Source: Desulfomonilaceae bacterium
Lineage (GTDB): Bacteria; Desulfobacterota; Desulfomonilia; Desulfomonilales; Desulfomonilaceae
Assembly (NCBI GenBank): GCA_041662605.1
Contig: JBAZSD010000046.1
Coordinates: 1 to 15,604, forward strand
DNA length: 15,604 nt
Reading direction: 5' to 3'
The notes under the pieces are model-generated. The model ran no database searches, was not told the origin of the DNA, and saw nothing but the letters and a program-made list of their open reading frames with translations. Made by a program: the position numbers and the translations under genes. This document shows positions 1 to 6,387 of this stretch, piece after piece; within the stretch, counting starts at the first letter, position 1; each line of letters opens with the position of its first letter.

Positions 1-107
1 CGCTTCCCGGCAACGACTTCCAGATCGTTGTCCGTGAGTTTGCCCCACTTCTCTCTGAACTTGCCTTGCAGTTGCTTCCAATTTCCCTCAATCTGATCCC
101 AGTTCAT
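1..107 (-). CDS. CsbD family stress protein, partial (3' end beyond window)
   Basis: The first 35 residues are visible, starting MNWDQIEGNWKQLQGKF and continuing to an LTDNDLEVVAGKR stretch, which is the typical opening of CsbD proteins (small, acidic, helical, usually 60-70 residues). The ATG at 107-105 has a strong ribosome binding site, AGGAGG, 7 bases upstream. CsbD proteins are general-stress proteins in many bacteria; their biochemical role is unknown. It follows the two PRC-barrel genes on the same strand, 68 bp after the 176-607 gene, so it is probably the last visible gene of that operon. A broken second copy with nearly the same sequence lies at 6388-6530. The family call is firm; whether the rest of the gene is intact cannot be seen. 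Confidence 0.87.
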   Translation of the reverse strand, partial: MNWDQIEGNWKQLQGKFREKWGKLTDNDLEVVAGK

Positions 108-175
108 GTTTCGTCCTCCTTTATTGTCAACCAAGCTGTGTGATTTCATCCATTGCCCAGGTCAAATACGGCCTG

Positions 176-607
176 TCACTTGGGAGCTTTCCCTAATAAC
201 TGATCCTTGTCCATGTTGACGATCATCGTGTCCGCTTTAGCGCCTGTCTTCACGGCTTTCCACGGAATCGGAATCAATCGGTCACCGGTCCCAAGCCAAC
301 CTCCGGGAGCCAAAACTATATAGTCGAGGCATCCCTCCTTGCTCAGCATTATATCTTCAATCTTTCCGAGATCCTCTCCCTTCTGACTTATAACTTGTTT
401 CCCGAGTATCTTACTGACTCTATCAGCCTGCTCCATGACGCTTTTTTCGCTTGTTTGACTCTGTCCTGTGGCCGCCACAGGTTTTTCATCGGTTTGAGCC
501 TGGACGCTGGGGGTCTTACCCACCTCTTGTTCAGCAGCGAGGGCTTGGGTTACGAAGAGCGCACAGATTGCCAGAAAAACTGTTATAAAGTTTGTCGATT
601 TTTTCAT
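176..607 (-). CDS. Exported PRC-barrel domain protein
   Basis: A 143-residue protein. I chose the ATG at 607 because a GGAGGAA ribosome binding site sits just upstream and a signal peptide follows at once (MKKSTNFITVFLAICALF, likely cut after ALA near residue 25). A longer reading from 673 would bury the signal peptide. Residues 25-60 are a low-complexity Gln/Ser/Thr/Lys linker. Residues about 62-140 form a PRC-barrel, with the LGKQVISQKGEDLGKIEDI start and the GGWLGTGDRLIPIPW core. PRC-barrels are small beta-barrel domains found in photosynthetic reaction centre H subunits, RimM and many stress proteins, usually as binding modules. Its closest relative in the window is the neighbour at 878-1240, which shares the GxGDxLIPIP core but lacks a signal peptide, so the pair would cover the periplasm and the cytoplasm. 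The exact function is unknown. Confidence 0.9.
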   Translation of the reverse strand: MKKSTNFITVFLAICALFVTQALAAEQEVGKTPSVQAQTDEKPVAATGQSQTSEKSVMEQADRVSKILGKQVISQKGEDLGKIEDIMLSKEGCLDYIVLAPGGWLGTGDRLIPIPWKAVKTGAKADTMIVNMDKDQLLGKAPK

Positions 608-877
608 CGAGTTCCTCCTTCCTGTGGTAGGGATAATTCGACAGGCCTTAGAGCGATGAAGCCACGTTCCCATTAGTAACAGCTAAACAAAAAAAGGAAT
701 TTCCATGGTTCTCGACCGAGACCCCTGCCCAAGCCGTGGTGGCAGCCCATCGAGACTTTTTCAAGGGGCTCAACTCGTTCCTGTTCGACCAAGGATATTA
801 AGTTCCGTTTTGTCAACCGTGAGGCGGCCATCTCGGCTGAGCGAGCGCTGATAACCTTAAACACCCCGATCCACCGG

Positions 878-1240
878 TTACGGCTGACTTGAGCCCGCCG
901 CATAGGCCGCAAAGTATCTATCAATTTTTTCATTCCATTCGGCCGCAGTGAAGTCAGGCCATGTCTTACTCTCAAAGCTGAGAGCTTTTTCCAGGGTCTG
1001 CTTATCGATGTCGAGCACCACAGTTCCCTTTTCATCGCCCGTCATCAGAGCGTCAAATGGAATCGGAATCAACACGTCACCTATTCCCAGGAAACCTCCG
1101 TGAGACAGGATGGCGTATTTTAGACGCCCATCCGCTCCCACCATGAAATCGTGTATCGTGCCGAGTTTTTCCTTGTGACGATTCTCCACGGTAGTTTTCA
1201 GTAGCTCACTCACTCTCATAGGTACTTTAATTTCCATCAT
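878..1240 (-). CDS. Cytoplasmic PRC-barrel domain protein
   Basis: A 120-residue protein without signal peptide or membrane segment. The PRC-barrel occupies roughly residues 5-80 (RVSELLKTTVENRHKEKLG, then GGFLGIGDVLIPIPF). The C-terminal 40 residues carry a WPDFTAAEWNEKIDRYF stretch that resembles the tail seen on stress-associated PRC-barrel proteins. Two adjacent ATG codons (1240 and 1237) follow a purine-rich GGAGGAGAAGG site; either could start. It lies in a same-strand series from the sigma54 promoter at 1661-1679 through the 22-residue membrane peptide to the second PRC-barrel and CsbD. The 270 bp gap between this gene and 176-607 contains nothing I recognise. The family call is strong, the role is unknown. 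Confidence 0.92.
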   Translation of the reverse strand: MMEIKVPMRVSELLKTTVENRHKEKLGTIHDFMVGADGRLKYAILSHGGFLGIGDVLIPIPFDALMTGDEKGTVVLDIDKQTLEKALSFESKTWPDFTAAEWNEKIDRYFAAYAAGSSQP

Positions 1241-1425
1241 TTTTCCTTCTCCTCCTTCTCCTCTTTGTATAGGAGTTGCTAATCTCTCCAGGTTCCGGGA
1301 ACTGCCCCTGTTAAATTTCGCTACTCCATCATCGGCAACCGCGGCTACAATCTGTTATGCGAAATTTGGCAGAGGCAATTAGCCAAATTGAAATTATTGT
1401 GTTCAATTATTTGCATTGGCGCCTA

Positions 1426-1494
1426 TTACCGGATGAGGTATATAAGCAATATAATCAGCAGTATGGTTCCAAGGCCCACGCCAAAAATACTCAT
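1426..1494 (-). CDS. 22-residue single-span membrane peptide, DUF3309-like opening
   Basis: A very short gene: ATG at 1494, TAA at 1428-1426. A good ribosome binding site (GGAGG at about 1507-1503) lies 8 bases upstream. The product starts MSIFGVGLGTILLIILL and ends in Ile-Tyr-Leu-Ile-Arg, so it is almost entirely one hydrophobic span with a basic end. The LGTILLIIL segment recalls the opening of DUF3309 peptides, which are short membrane peptides common in stress-related loci; that resemblance is from memory. It is the first reading frame downstream of the sigma54 promoter at 1661-1679, with the PRC-barrel gene 185 bp further on. The good Shine-Dalgarno site, near-pure hydrophobicity and context argue for a real gene; its size means chance cannot be excluded. 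Confidence 0.55.
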   Translation of the reverse strand: MSIFGVGLGTILLIILLIYLIR

Positions 1495-1660
1495 TGCAGT
1501 GTCCTCCGTCCCTCTATTTGTTATGGGCGGGAATTAATCTCGTTCCCGGCGCCCACCGTGACGCTACGGGAAACGGCTGCAGTTGCTACACCTGGTCCAC
1601 AGATCCAAAAAGCGATTCAGATCATCGATTGGTGATTCTTTATAACCCTTGCCACATAGG

Positions 1661-1679
1661 TATGCATGTTTGGCGCCAA
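1661..1679 (-). promoter_or_regulatory. Sigma54 (-24/-12) promoter P1
   Basis: Read on the minus strand the site is TTGGCGCCAAACATGCATA. The invariant GG (1677-1676) and GC (1665-1664) are exactly 10 bases apart, as sigma54 requires (consensus TGGCACG-N4-TTGCW). It aligns with the promoters of the other two cassette copies. It faces the 22-residue peptide gene and the two PRC-barrel genes, with a leader of about 165 bases. Confidence 0.7.
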
Positions 1680-1874
1680 CCGCTACCAACAGATCAGCTT
1701 TTATATACAACCTGTGATGTTAGCTAGTTAGCTACAGTGATGGAGTGTTGGAATGAGATGTGAAGCGTCTGGACAGAGGCTTAACGAGAAGAACGTGTCC
1801 TAGCAATGGGCGACAAAGTTCCTGATGTATGTCTTATCAAGGGGTTAGGAATTAACCTGGTGTCTTAATGTAGG
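1680..1874 (-). promoter_or_regulatory. Candidate enhancer (activator-binding) region of P1
   Basis: This is the stretch between the stop codon of the truncated activator and P1. On the plus strand TGTCTTA occurs at 1830-1836 and again at 1861-1867, 31 bases (about three helical turns) apart. The first repeat is 153 bases upstream of the -24 GG. The same pair at the same spacing occurs in the other two cassettes, while sequence in between has drifted here. Position and conservation suggest binding sites for the Fis-type domain; this is inference. Confidence 0.4.
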
Positions 1875-2966
1875 TCAATCAGCCTGGTCTGCGGTACGGT
1901 TTTCGCTCGTGATCCCAAAACGCTTCATGTGACGATACAGAGAATCTCGGGCTATACCGAGCATCCTGGAAGCGCATCTTCTATTGCCTTCGCAGCGTCG
2001 CAGGGCCTCCAAAATGAGAGATTTGATCACCTCATCCGTCACATCATGAAGCGTGCGTTCTTGCAACGGAAAACTGCAAAGATGGGACCAGTCCTGAGGA
2101 CTTGCTTTACCGGAAGGGAGCGTCAAGCTGAGGCTCCGCCCGTCGGATAGCATCAATGCCCGCTCGAAAGCGTTGCGCAACTCCCTGACATTGCCGGGCC
2201 AATCATACCTCGCAAGCGCTATTACGAGCGCGGGATCGACATACGGGAGCTGAGTTAGATGCAAATCCTCTGCAAGTCTCCGCATGATCTCCTTCAAGAG
2301 TACAGGAATGTCGTCGATCCTGTCACGAAGGGGCGGCAAGCTTATCCCGAAAACGTTAATTCTATAGAAAAGCGCGGACAGGAATCGGCCTTCCTCAACC
2401 TCCTTATCAAGACTCCTGTTCGTCGCTGCAATGATCCTGGCATTCACGGAAACGCTCTTTTCAGCGCCGACACGAAGGAATGACCTTGTGTCCAGAAACG
2501 TAAGAAGCTTGGACTGCAAGGACAATGGAAGCTCTCCTATTTCGTTGAGCAGGAGGGCGCCTCCTTCCGCCAACTCCAGAAGTCCCCGTTTACGGCGATC
2601 CGCTCCTGTGAATGAGCCACGCTCATGTCCGAAAAGCTCTGATTCCGCCAATTCCTTGGATATGGCAGCGCAATTCAGCGAAAAGTAGGGTCCGAGCGCA
2701 CGTTTCGAATGGTCGTGGATCCAACGCGCCAAATAGTCCTTTCCGCTCCCACTCTCCCCTTGAAGTAGAACTGTGCTGTCATTAGCAGCGGCCGAGCGAG
2801 CCTCCCGCATGGTCGCCCTCATGGCCTCCGAGGGGTAGCTTTCAAAAGCCGCTTTTGTGGTAGGCAATGATCTCGCACGGTCGGTCACATCACGAGAAAT
2901 CCCAAATACACCAATAATCTCACCCTCGGCGTTATGAAGCGGTCGGAAGGCCGTAATCAGGATCAT
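1875..2966 (-). CDS. N-terminally truncated sigma54 activator (partial PAS, AAA+, Fis HTH)
   Basis: 363 residues from the first available ATG. Homologous to the C-terminal half of the full activator at 10675-12936: by hand count about 52 differences in 356 aligned residues, no gaps, no stops. Visible parts: the end of a PAS domain (residues 1-30), AAA+ domain with Walker A GESGSGKD (Lys76), sigma54-contact loop GSFTGA (117-122), Walker B as LLLNEIGE with Asn141 where most relatives have Asp, an arginine-finger region around FYRINVF, and a C-terminal Fis helix-turn-helix. The receiver and first PAS domain are missing; an in-frame TAA lies at 3026-3024. Upstream of ATG 2966 there is only a weak AAGGG site and no alternative in-frame start. 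The long open frame despite many substitutions suggests it may still be made and act as a receiver-less, PspF-like activator; it could equally be an early pseudogene. Confidence 0.85.
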   Translation of the reverse strand: MILITAFRPLHNAEGEIIGVFGISRDVTDRARSLPTTKAAFESYPSEAMRATMREARSAAANDSTVLLQGESGSGKDYLARWIHDHSKRALGPYFSLNCAAISKELAESELFGHERGSFTGADRRKRGLLELAEGGALLLNEIGELPLSLQSKLLTFLDTRSFLRVGAEKSVSVNARIIAATNRSLDKEVEEGRFLSALFYRINVFGISLPPLRDRIDDIPVLLKEIMRRLAEDLHLTQLPYVDPALVIALARYDWPGNVRELRNAFERALMLSDGRSLSLTLPSGKASPQDWSHLCSFPLQERTLHDVTDEVIKSLILEALRRCEGNRRCASRMLGIARDSLYRHMKRFGITSENRTADQAD

Positions 2967-3146
2967 CGAGACGCCCTTTAGGGGCCTAGTTCCTTTTGTT
3001 CTGATTGTTTTGGAACAAACCGCTTATGCGTTTAAGCCGGTGTCCTGTTTTTCTAGACCGATAATTTTGGCACACTCATAATGTCATCATGCAATCGCTG
3101 CCTTTAGATTCTCGGCGCTACAAACCACGCCACTGGATAATAGCCG

Positions 3147-3557
3147 CTAAGTACTATGAATTAAATAAATTACAAGAAAGAGCCCGATTGCAAGAATTGC
3201 TGAGGTTAGCAGCATGTCAAGTATCAATGAGGGTTGATATATATCTTCATCTATTTGCTTTTCAAGCGCTTTATATCTGATAAAAGCAAGCACACCCATT
3301 GAGGCGCCAAGGCCCACTAGGAGTATTCCAAAAATTGATGAATATCCGTGAGAAGGAAGAGCGATTTTGTCAATATTTGACTTCCCCAAAACATATGACA
3401 CTTCATTTATGAACAATGAAAACTTCTCAACAACAAAACCAAATGCCATGATCCCAATGCTCGTCCTTATCCATGCAAGAAATGTCCTCTCGTTTGCCAT
3501 GTGGACACGGCGGCTACGGATCTTTGCAGATTTTTTATCTTCTGTTATCTCCGGCAT
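3147..3557 (-). CDS. YidH-like DUF202 inner membrane protein
   Basis: 136 residues from ATG 3557, preceded by GAGAGGCAGGA; a TTG 15 bases further up is a poorer start. The N-terminal signature RRVHMANERTFLAWIRTS is the DUF202 hallmark, followed by three predicted membrane spans: about 30-50 (IGIMAFGFVVEKFSLFI), 78-98 (FGILLVGLGASMGVLAFI) and 112-134 (LDMLLTSAILAIGLFLVIYL). The family (E. coli YidG and YidH) consists of small inner-membrane proteins of unknown function. It lies just upstream of the truncated activator, from which it is separated by a 180 bp junction region (2967-3146), and does not obviously belong to one of the sigma54-led runs. I see no clear promoter in the bases upstream. 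Confidence 0.9.
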   Translation of the reverse strand: MPEITEDKKSAKIRSRRVHMANERTFLAWIRTSIGIMAFGFVVEKFSLFINEVSYVLGKSNIDKIALPSHGYSSIFGILLVGLGASMGVLAFIRYKALEKQIDEDIYQPSLILDMLLTSAILAIGLFLVIYLIHST

Positions 3558-3687
3558 ATTCCTGCCTCTCAATATAAAGAATTCTTACTGATAATAGCTT
3601 TTTGCTACTATAAGACCGACGACCGCTGCGGTTAGGGCATCAGAAGAAAAGTGAGCAGTATGCCCCTTCGTTTAAACCCATTCCGGA

Positions 3688-3822
3688 TCACTTTCCGCCG
3701 ATGTAAGGTTTGAACCCATAACGCTCGAAGATCTGCAGCGCCTTGGGTGACTTCACGAAGTCAAACCATTGCTTGGCGCCTGCTGATGGGCCGCACCCTT
3801 CACCATGTGCCTTCTTACTCAT
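3688..3822 (-). pseudogene. Remnant of an ABC-type solute-binding protein (ModA/TupA/PstS-like C-terminus)
   Basis: A 44-codon open frame, ATG 3822 to TGA 3690-3688. Its second half, AKQWFDFVKSPKALQIFERY followed by GFKPYIGGK, matches the C-terminal pattern of molybdate, tungstate and phosphate binding proteins, where this segment closes the second lobe. The usual 200 or more residues before it and a signal peptide are absent; the first dozen residues (MSKKAHGEGCGPSAG) look unrelated. A GGAG lies 9 bases before the ATG, so a short product is possible, but a truncated gene remnant is the simpler reading. Which substrate family it came from cannot be decided from this piece. Confidence 0.42.
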
Positions 3823-4203
3823 TGTGTATAACTCCTGAACGGGCTGGAGAATGTACCTTGGATTGATTCCTTAGAAACACTTTCTTCAGTTTTATCATAG
3901 AATAAGCTTTAACGCTTTTTTTCCGATTATGTCATATATCGCGGAGCCTTCCAATGCCTATCTGTAACGGTTAAATCGTGTAGTGGTCCTGGAGATTGGA
4001 AGATTCTGAGGTAGCTTAACGGCCTCAATCTGTCATTATACCTGATATAATTCCCATTATATCAGGTATTAAACTAAATATATTTATATCAGATATTAAT
4101 ATGTTAATATAACATCTTTATAAATAATAGGAACATCTTTAGTGTTTCACTGTCACTACTAAGCGGTAAGAGAAAATCCTGATGGAGAAAGAAGGTATTG
4201 CAG
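3823..4203. other. AT-rich intergenic stretch with palindromes
   Basis: No protein gene is visible in these 381 bases. The right half is markedly AT-rich and holds the perfect palindrome at 4038-4069, a degenerate second half-site at 4085-4099 and a smaller inverted repeat, ATGTTA-ATA-TAACAT, at 4101-4115. It separates minus-strand genes from the one plus-strand gene at 4204 and is the likely place for that gene's promoter; I cannot assign firm -35/-10 boxes. Confidence 0.5.
4038..4069. repeat. Perfect 14-bp inverted repeat, probable operator
   Basis: Arms ATACCTGATATAAT (4038-4051) and ATTATATCAGGTAT (4056-4069) are exact complements around a TCCC loop. TATATCAGGTATTAA (4058-4072) recurs with one mismatch at 4085-4099, 27 bases on. 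A dyad plus a spaced extra half-site is typical of a repressor or activator operator. A terminator is less likely: there is no GC-rich stem or T-tract. It is about 135 bases upstream of the 4204 start. Confidence 0.55.
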
Positions 4204-4434
4204 ATGAAACGCATCAAACAACTTATAATCGCAGCCGACGCCCTTCTGAAAACGAATGTTGATGTTGATTCCTTCAGGAGTTGGCAAAAGAGTTCTCTAT
4301 TAGCTCTTGTTGCTCTGTTGGGGCCTTTGCATTACTACACCGAGAATTTTGGGAGATTCACGAAGGAAAAGAACCGAAGGGGCCTGCTGGCTGGAACGGG
4401 GATACTAACAGCGGTCGAGGAACAATTCGCTTAG
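4204..4434 (+). CDS. Small hypothetical protein, only plus-strand gene
   Basis: 76 residues from ATG 4204, chosen because GAAGG lies 8 bases upstream; an in-frame TTG two codons earlier is poorer. I do not recognise the family. The product is mostly helical: a basic N-terminus (MKRIKQLIIAADALL), a hydrophobic stretch at about 32-45 (SLLALVALLGPLHYY) that is short for a membrane span, then a charged part and a Gly-rich end (RRGLLAGTGILTAVEE). It has no competing gene on the other strand and is preceded by the palindromic AT-rich region, which is what makes me think it is real. It is divergent from the minus-strand genes to its left and convergent with the SYLF gene to its right (88 bp between stops). 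Confidence 0.5.
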   Translation: MKRIKQLIIAADALLKTNVDVDSFRSWQKSSLLALVALLGPLHYYTENFGRFTKEKNRRGLLAGTGILTAVEEQFA

Positions 4435-4521
4435 AATCTGTTTGGTGAAAGACGCACAAATGTAATTGTCGCTGAACAACATTTCAACGTATATTGATAA
4501 AATTTCCGGACGCCTGGTATT

Positions 4522-5220
4522 TTATTTTGACAGGTGTCTATTCAGAGTTTCAATAACTTTTTTAGCCGCTGGAGAGAGGTGTCCTTTTTTGTGGGAAAAT
4601 ATATCAATAATTGAAACATGTGAACCATAATAGGCTTCATTGGCCTCCCAATCAGCCTCCAAGACCCCTCCCTGTATGGTCAAGCCTGCAAAAAGACCTG
4701 AGGCTCGAGAATATGATAAAATCCCGGCGGATAATGAAATGTCGGTGTCTGCGGACGCTTGTCGGCCAACAGGACCTGCTGCCACCGAAGCGTCTACCCC
4801 GATTGTAAACTTGTCTTTAAACAAATTTTTTAGATTAACGTCACTCATCACCAAAAGAACCAATTCGGTCGATTGCACGCCTATTTGCCAACCGAAACTC
4901 CCACCATAAAGAGTAACAAACGCAGGAAAGCCCCATTTCCTGTCCGATGGGTCACGACGTAAGACCACACCTTTTCCATATTGCCCACCTATTCCCATAC
5001 CCGCTTTGATAACTGACGGAAATATAATTATGGCTTTGCTACGATTGAGCAAATCATGAGGAATCCCGCCATCTGGAGCCTGGAGCATCTCGGTTATGAC
5101 TTTCTGCGCATCATTCAATCTATTTTCAAGCTCTAAATTTTCAGCACGGGATACCCCCTGGCTAATATTTCCCACCATAAACAATAGAAACAGGATTTGT
5201 AGGACCGTTTTTTTCTTCAT
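4522..5220 (-). CDS. Exported SYLF-domain (Ysc84-type) lipid-binding protein
   Basis: 232 residues, ATG 5220 with a perfect GGAGG five bases upstream. A signal peptide (MKKKTVLQILFLLFMVGNIS, cut near residue 27 after SRA) sends it to the periplasm. The rest is a full SYLF domain: DLLNRSKAIIIFPSVIKAGM, GIGGQYGKGVVLRR, PAFVTLYGGSFGWQIGVQST and the later TIGVDASVAAGPVGRQASAD block are the conserved segments. Bacterial SYLF proteins are exported and thought to bind lipids or membranes; in eukaryotes the related Ysc84 domain binds phosphoinositides and actin. Length is usual for bacterial family members. The gene follows the YidB-like gene by 177 bp; that gap contains 9-bp inverted arms (5240-5248 with 5346-5354) and a lone TGGCAC box that lacks a matching -12 element. 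Confidence 0.92.
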   Translation of the reverse strand: MKKKTVLQILFLLFMVGNISQGVSRAENLELENRLNDAQKVITEMLQAPDGGIPHDLLNRSKAIIIFPSVIKAGMGIGGQYGKGVVLRRDPSDRKWGFPAFVTLYGGSFGWQIGVQSTELVLLVMSDVNLKNLFKDKFTIGVDASVAAGPVGRQASADTDISLSAGILSYSRASGLFAGLTIQGGVLEADWEANEAYYGSHVSIIDIFSHKKGHLSPAAKKVIETLNRHLSK

Positions 5221-5397
5221 CTAATCCTCCTTAGCAAGAAACGGTTTTAGTGTTTACACCGTGCCACTGCCGTTTGCGACGCCAAACACCCAGCTAAAAT
5301 CCTGGCGGCTCCGATGCCGAGGCACGCAAGGCGCTATGGGAGACGAAAACCGTTAGACTATCTCACGGCAAACTCTTGGTGGAGAAGTTCGCCAAGG

Positions 5398-5814
5398 TCA
5401 CTTGCCGAAGAGCTTGTCCGCAATCAATCCCAAACCCTGGTGAAGCAGGTCCTGGATTGGCAGGCAGCCTTCAGGCGTTAGTTTGTCCACAATCTGGGGT
5501 AACATCTCGGCCAGGCCGCTCGATGCCTCTTCCGGCGAAACCCCCAGCTTTTCCGCAATCCTTTGAACTTGATCTCGTCCCAGGACCTGCTGGATTTGTT
5601 CAGGAGAAATCGGAAGGTTTTCTCCTTTGCCAATCCATGAAGACATTACCTCGCCAAGCCCCTTCTCGTTGAAAATGTTTAACAGTCCTTCGGCGCCGCC
5701 GGACTCGGAACTGTTGAGGATGCCCATAATGCTTTCCAGCATGCCACTCTGGGTATCTTGACCTGAAAAGACATTTTTCCGGAGTTCATCTGCAGCTTCC
5801 TCAAAGAACTCCAT
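5398..5814 (-). CDS. YidB-like DUF937 protein
   Basis: 138 residues, ATG 5814 with GGAGG six bases upstream. The central block GLGEVMSSWIGKGENLPISP followed by EQIQQVLG is the YidB signature, and the LAEMLPQIVDKLTPEG segment near residue 105 is its usual C-terminal part. The N-terminus is the common SGMLESIMGILNSSESGG linker. No signal peptide or membrane span. The function of YidB is unknown; like CsbD, DUF202 and PRC-barrel proteins it is often found in stress-type gene neighbourhoods. Same strand as the SYLF gene and the small exported protein at 6017-6270, so possibly cotranscribed from promoter P2, although gaps of about 180-200 bp leave room for separate promoters. Confidence 0.88.
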   Translation of the reverse strand: MEFFEEAADELRKNVFSGQDTQSGMLESIMGILNSSESGGAEGLLNIFNEKGLGEVMSSWIGKGENLPISPEQIQQVLGRDQVQRIAEKLGVSPEEASSGLAEMLPQIVDKLTPEGCLPIQDLLHQGLGLIADKLFGK

Positions 5815-6016
5815 ATTGAACCTCCGTAGAATTTTTTCCTAGACAATTCCGAAATCTTCTGTGAACTCAGTACCCGTCCCTGATGGCCGTGTTCGAACAA
5901 TCTCTGTAGGTTACGCGTGGCGCGACGGTAGAATTCGGTCCAAATATAAGAAAAGTCCTAGCACAGACTGCCAGGGCCTGAGAAATAATTCCGGAATGGG
6001 GGTAGAAAACCAGCGC

Positions 6017-6270
6017 CTATCTTCCAGGTGGGCTGGTAGGTTTACTTGGCTGATTAGATGCCTTAGCGCATTCTTTTTCCTTTGCTTTTACCGCTTCTTC
6101 TTTGGTCTTGAATGGACCTGCTATGGTCGCAGGGGTTTTTTCTTGGCCTTTGATCACCTTGCAAATACCGTTTTTGTCCTTGATTACAAAGTAGCTATCC
6201 CCGGCGGCGAAGACGGCTACAGGACAAAAATTATGGCTGTGAAAAGTCCTATTAGGCGTCTGACTTTCAT
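6017..6270 (-). pseudogene. Small exported protein gene with a frameshift in the signal peptide
   Basis: A good start (GGAGG then ATG at 6270) opens MKVRRLIGLFTAIIFVL and then hits TAG. One base out of frame, the sequence goes on at once as AVFAAGDSYFVIKDKNGICK and runs to the stop at 6017. Adding one base at about 6217-6220 would rebuild a normal signal peptide ending VFA-AG and a secreted protein of about 84 residues, with a GPFKTKEEAVKAKEKECAK helix and a Pro/Ser-rich tail. So the gene has lost one base, through real decay or a sequencing error. A different in-frame start at 6310 exists but has no ribosome site and no signal peptide. I do not recognise the family; two cysteines in the mature part could pair. 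Confidence 0.66.
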
Positions 6271-6387
6271 GGTAACCTCCGATTGAATCATATTTTATTA
6301 ATCGAAACATTAACCCGGCACAGAAAAAGGCAATTTGACGGCGGACTGTTATTTTTTGTAACTAAATGGAACTGAGGTCGGCCGGAG

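Larger units (their letters stand above)
1641..2985 (-). repeat. Regulator-promoter cassette, copy 1 (most diverged)
   Basis: This stretch is homologous to 10381-11790 and, in part, to 7031-7525. It contains the AAA+ and Fis parts of a sigma54 activator, the region after its stop codon and a sigma54 promoter. Within the non-coding part the two ends are conserved (TATAACCCTTGCCA at 1641-1654 and TGTCTTAATGTAGGTCAATC at 1861-1880) while the middle has diverged. Confidence 0.85.

Noticed and set aside
545..565. Minus-strand TGGCAATCTGTGCGC with GG-N10-GC
   Set aside because: It lies inside the signal-peptide coding part of 176-607 and the -12 box is poor; likely chance.
673..1035. Minus-strand open frame overlapping the 878-1240 PRC-barrel gene
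   Set aside because: It overlaps the clear PRC-barrel gene in another frame, has no ribosome site and no family character.
1357..1727. Two overlapping plus-strand frames of 77-92 codons
   Set aside because: No ribosome sites, odd composition, and they cross the sigma54 promoter and the small membrane peptide on the other strand.
3068..3083. Plus-strand TTGGCACACTCATAATG as a sigma54 promoter
   Set aside because: No GC at -12, and no gene follows in that direction.
5251..5270. TGGCACG box upstream of the SYLF gene as a fourth sigma54 promoter
   Set aside because: Minus strand TGGCACGGTGTAAACA has no GC at the -12 position, so the spacing rule fails.
5958..5976. TGGCAGTCTGTGCT as a sigma54 promoter for the YidB-like gene
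   Set aside because: GG and GC are only 8 bases apart instead of 10.
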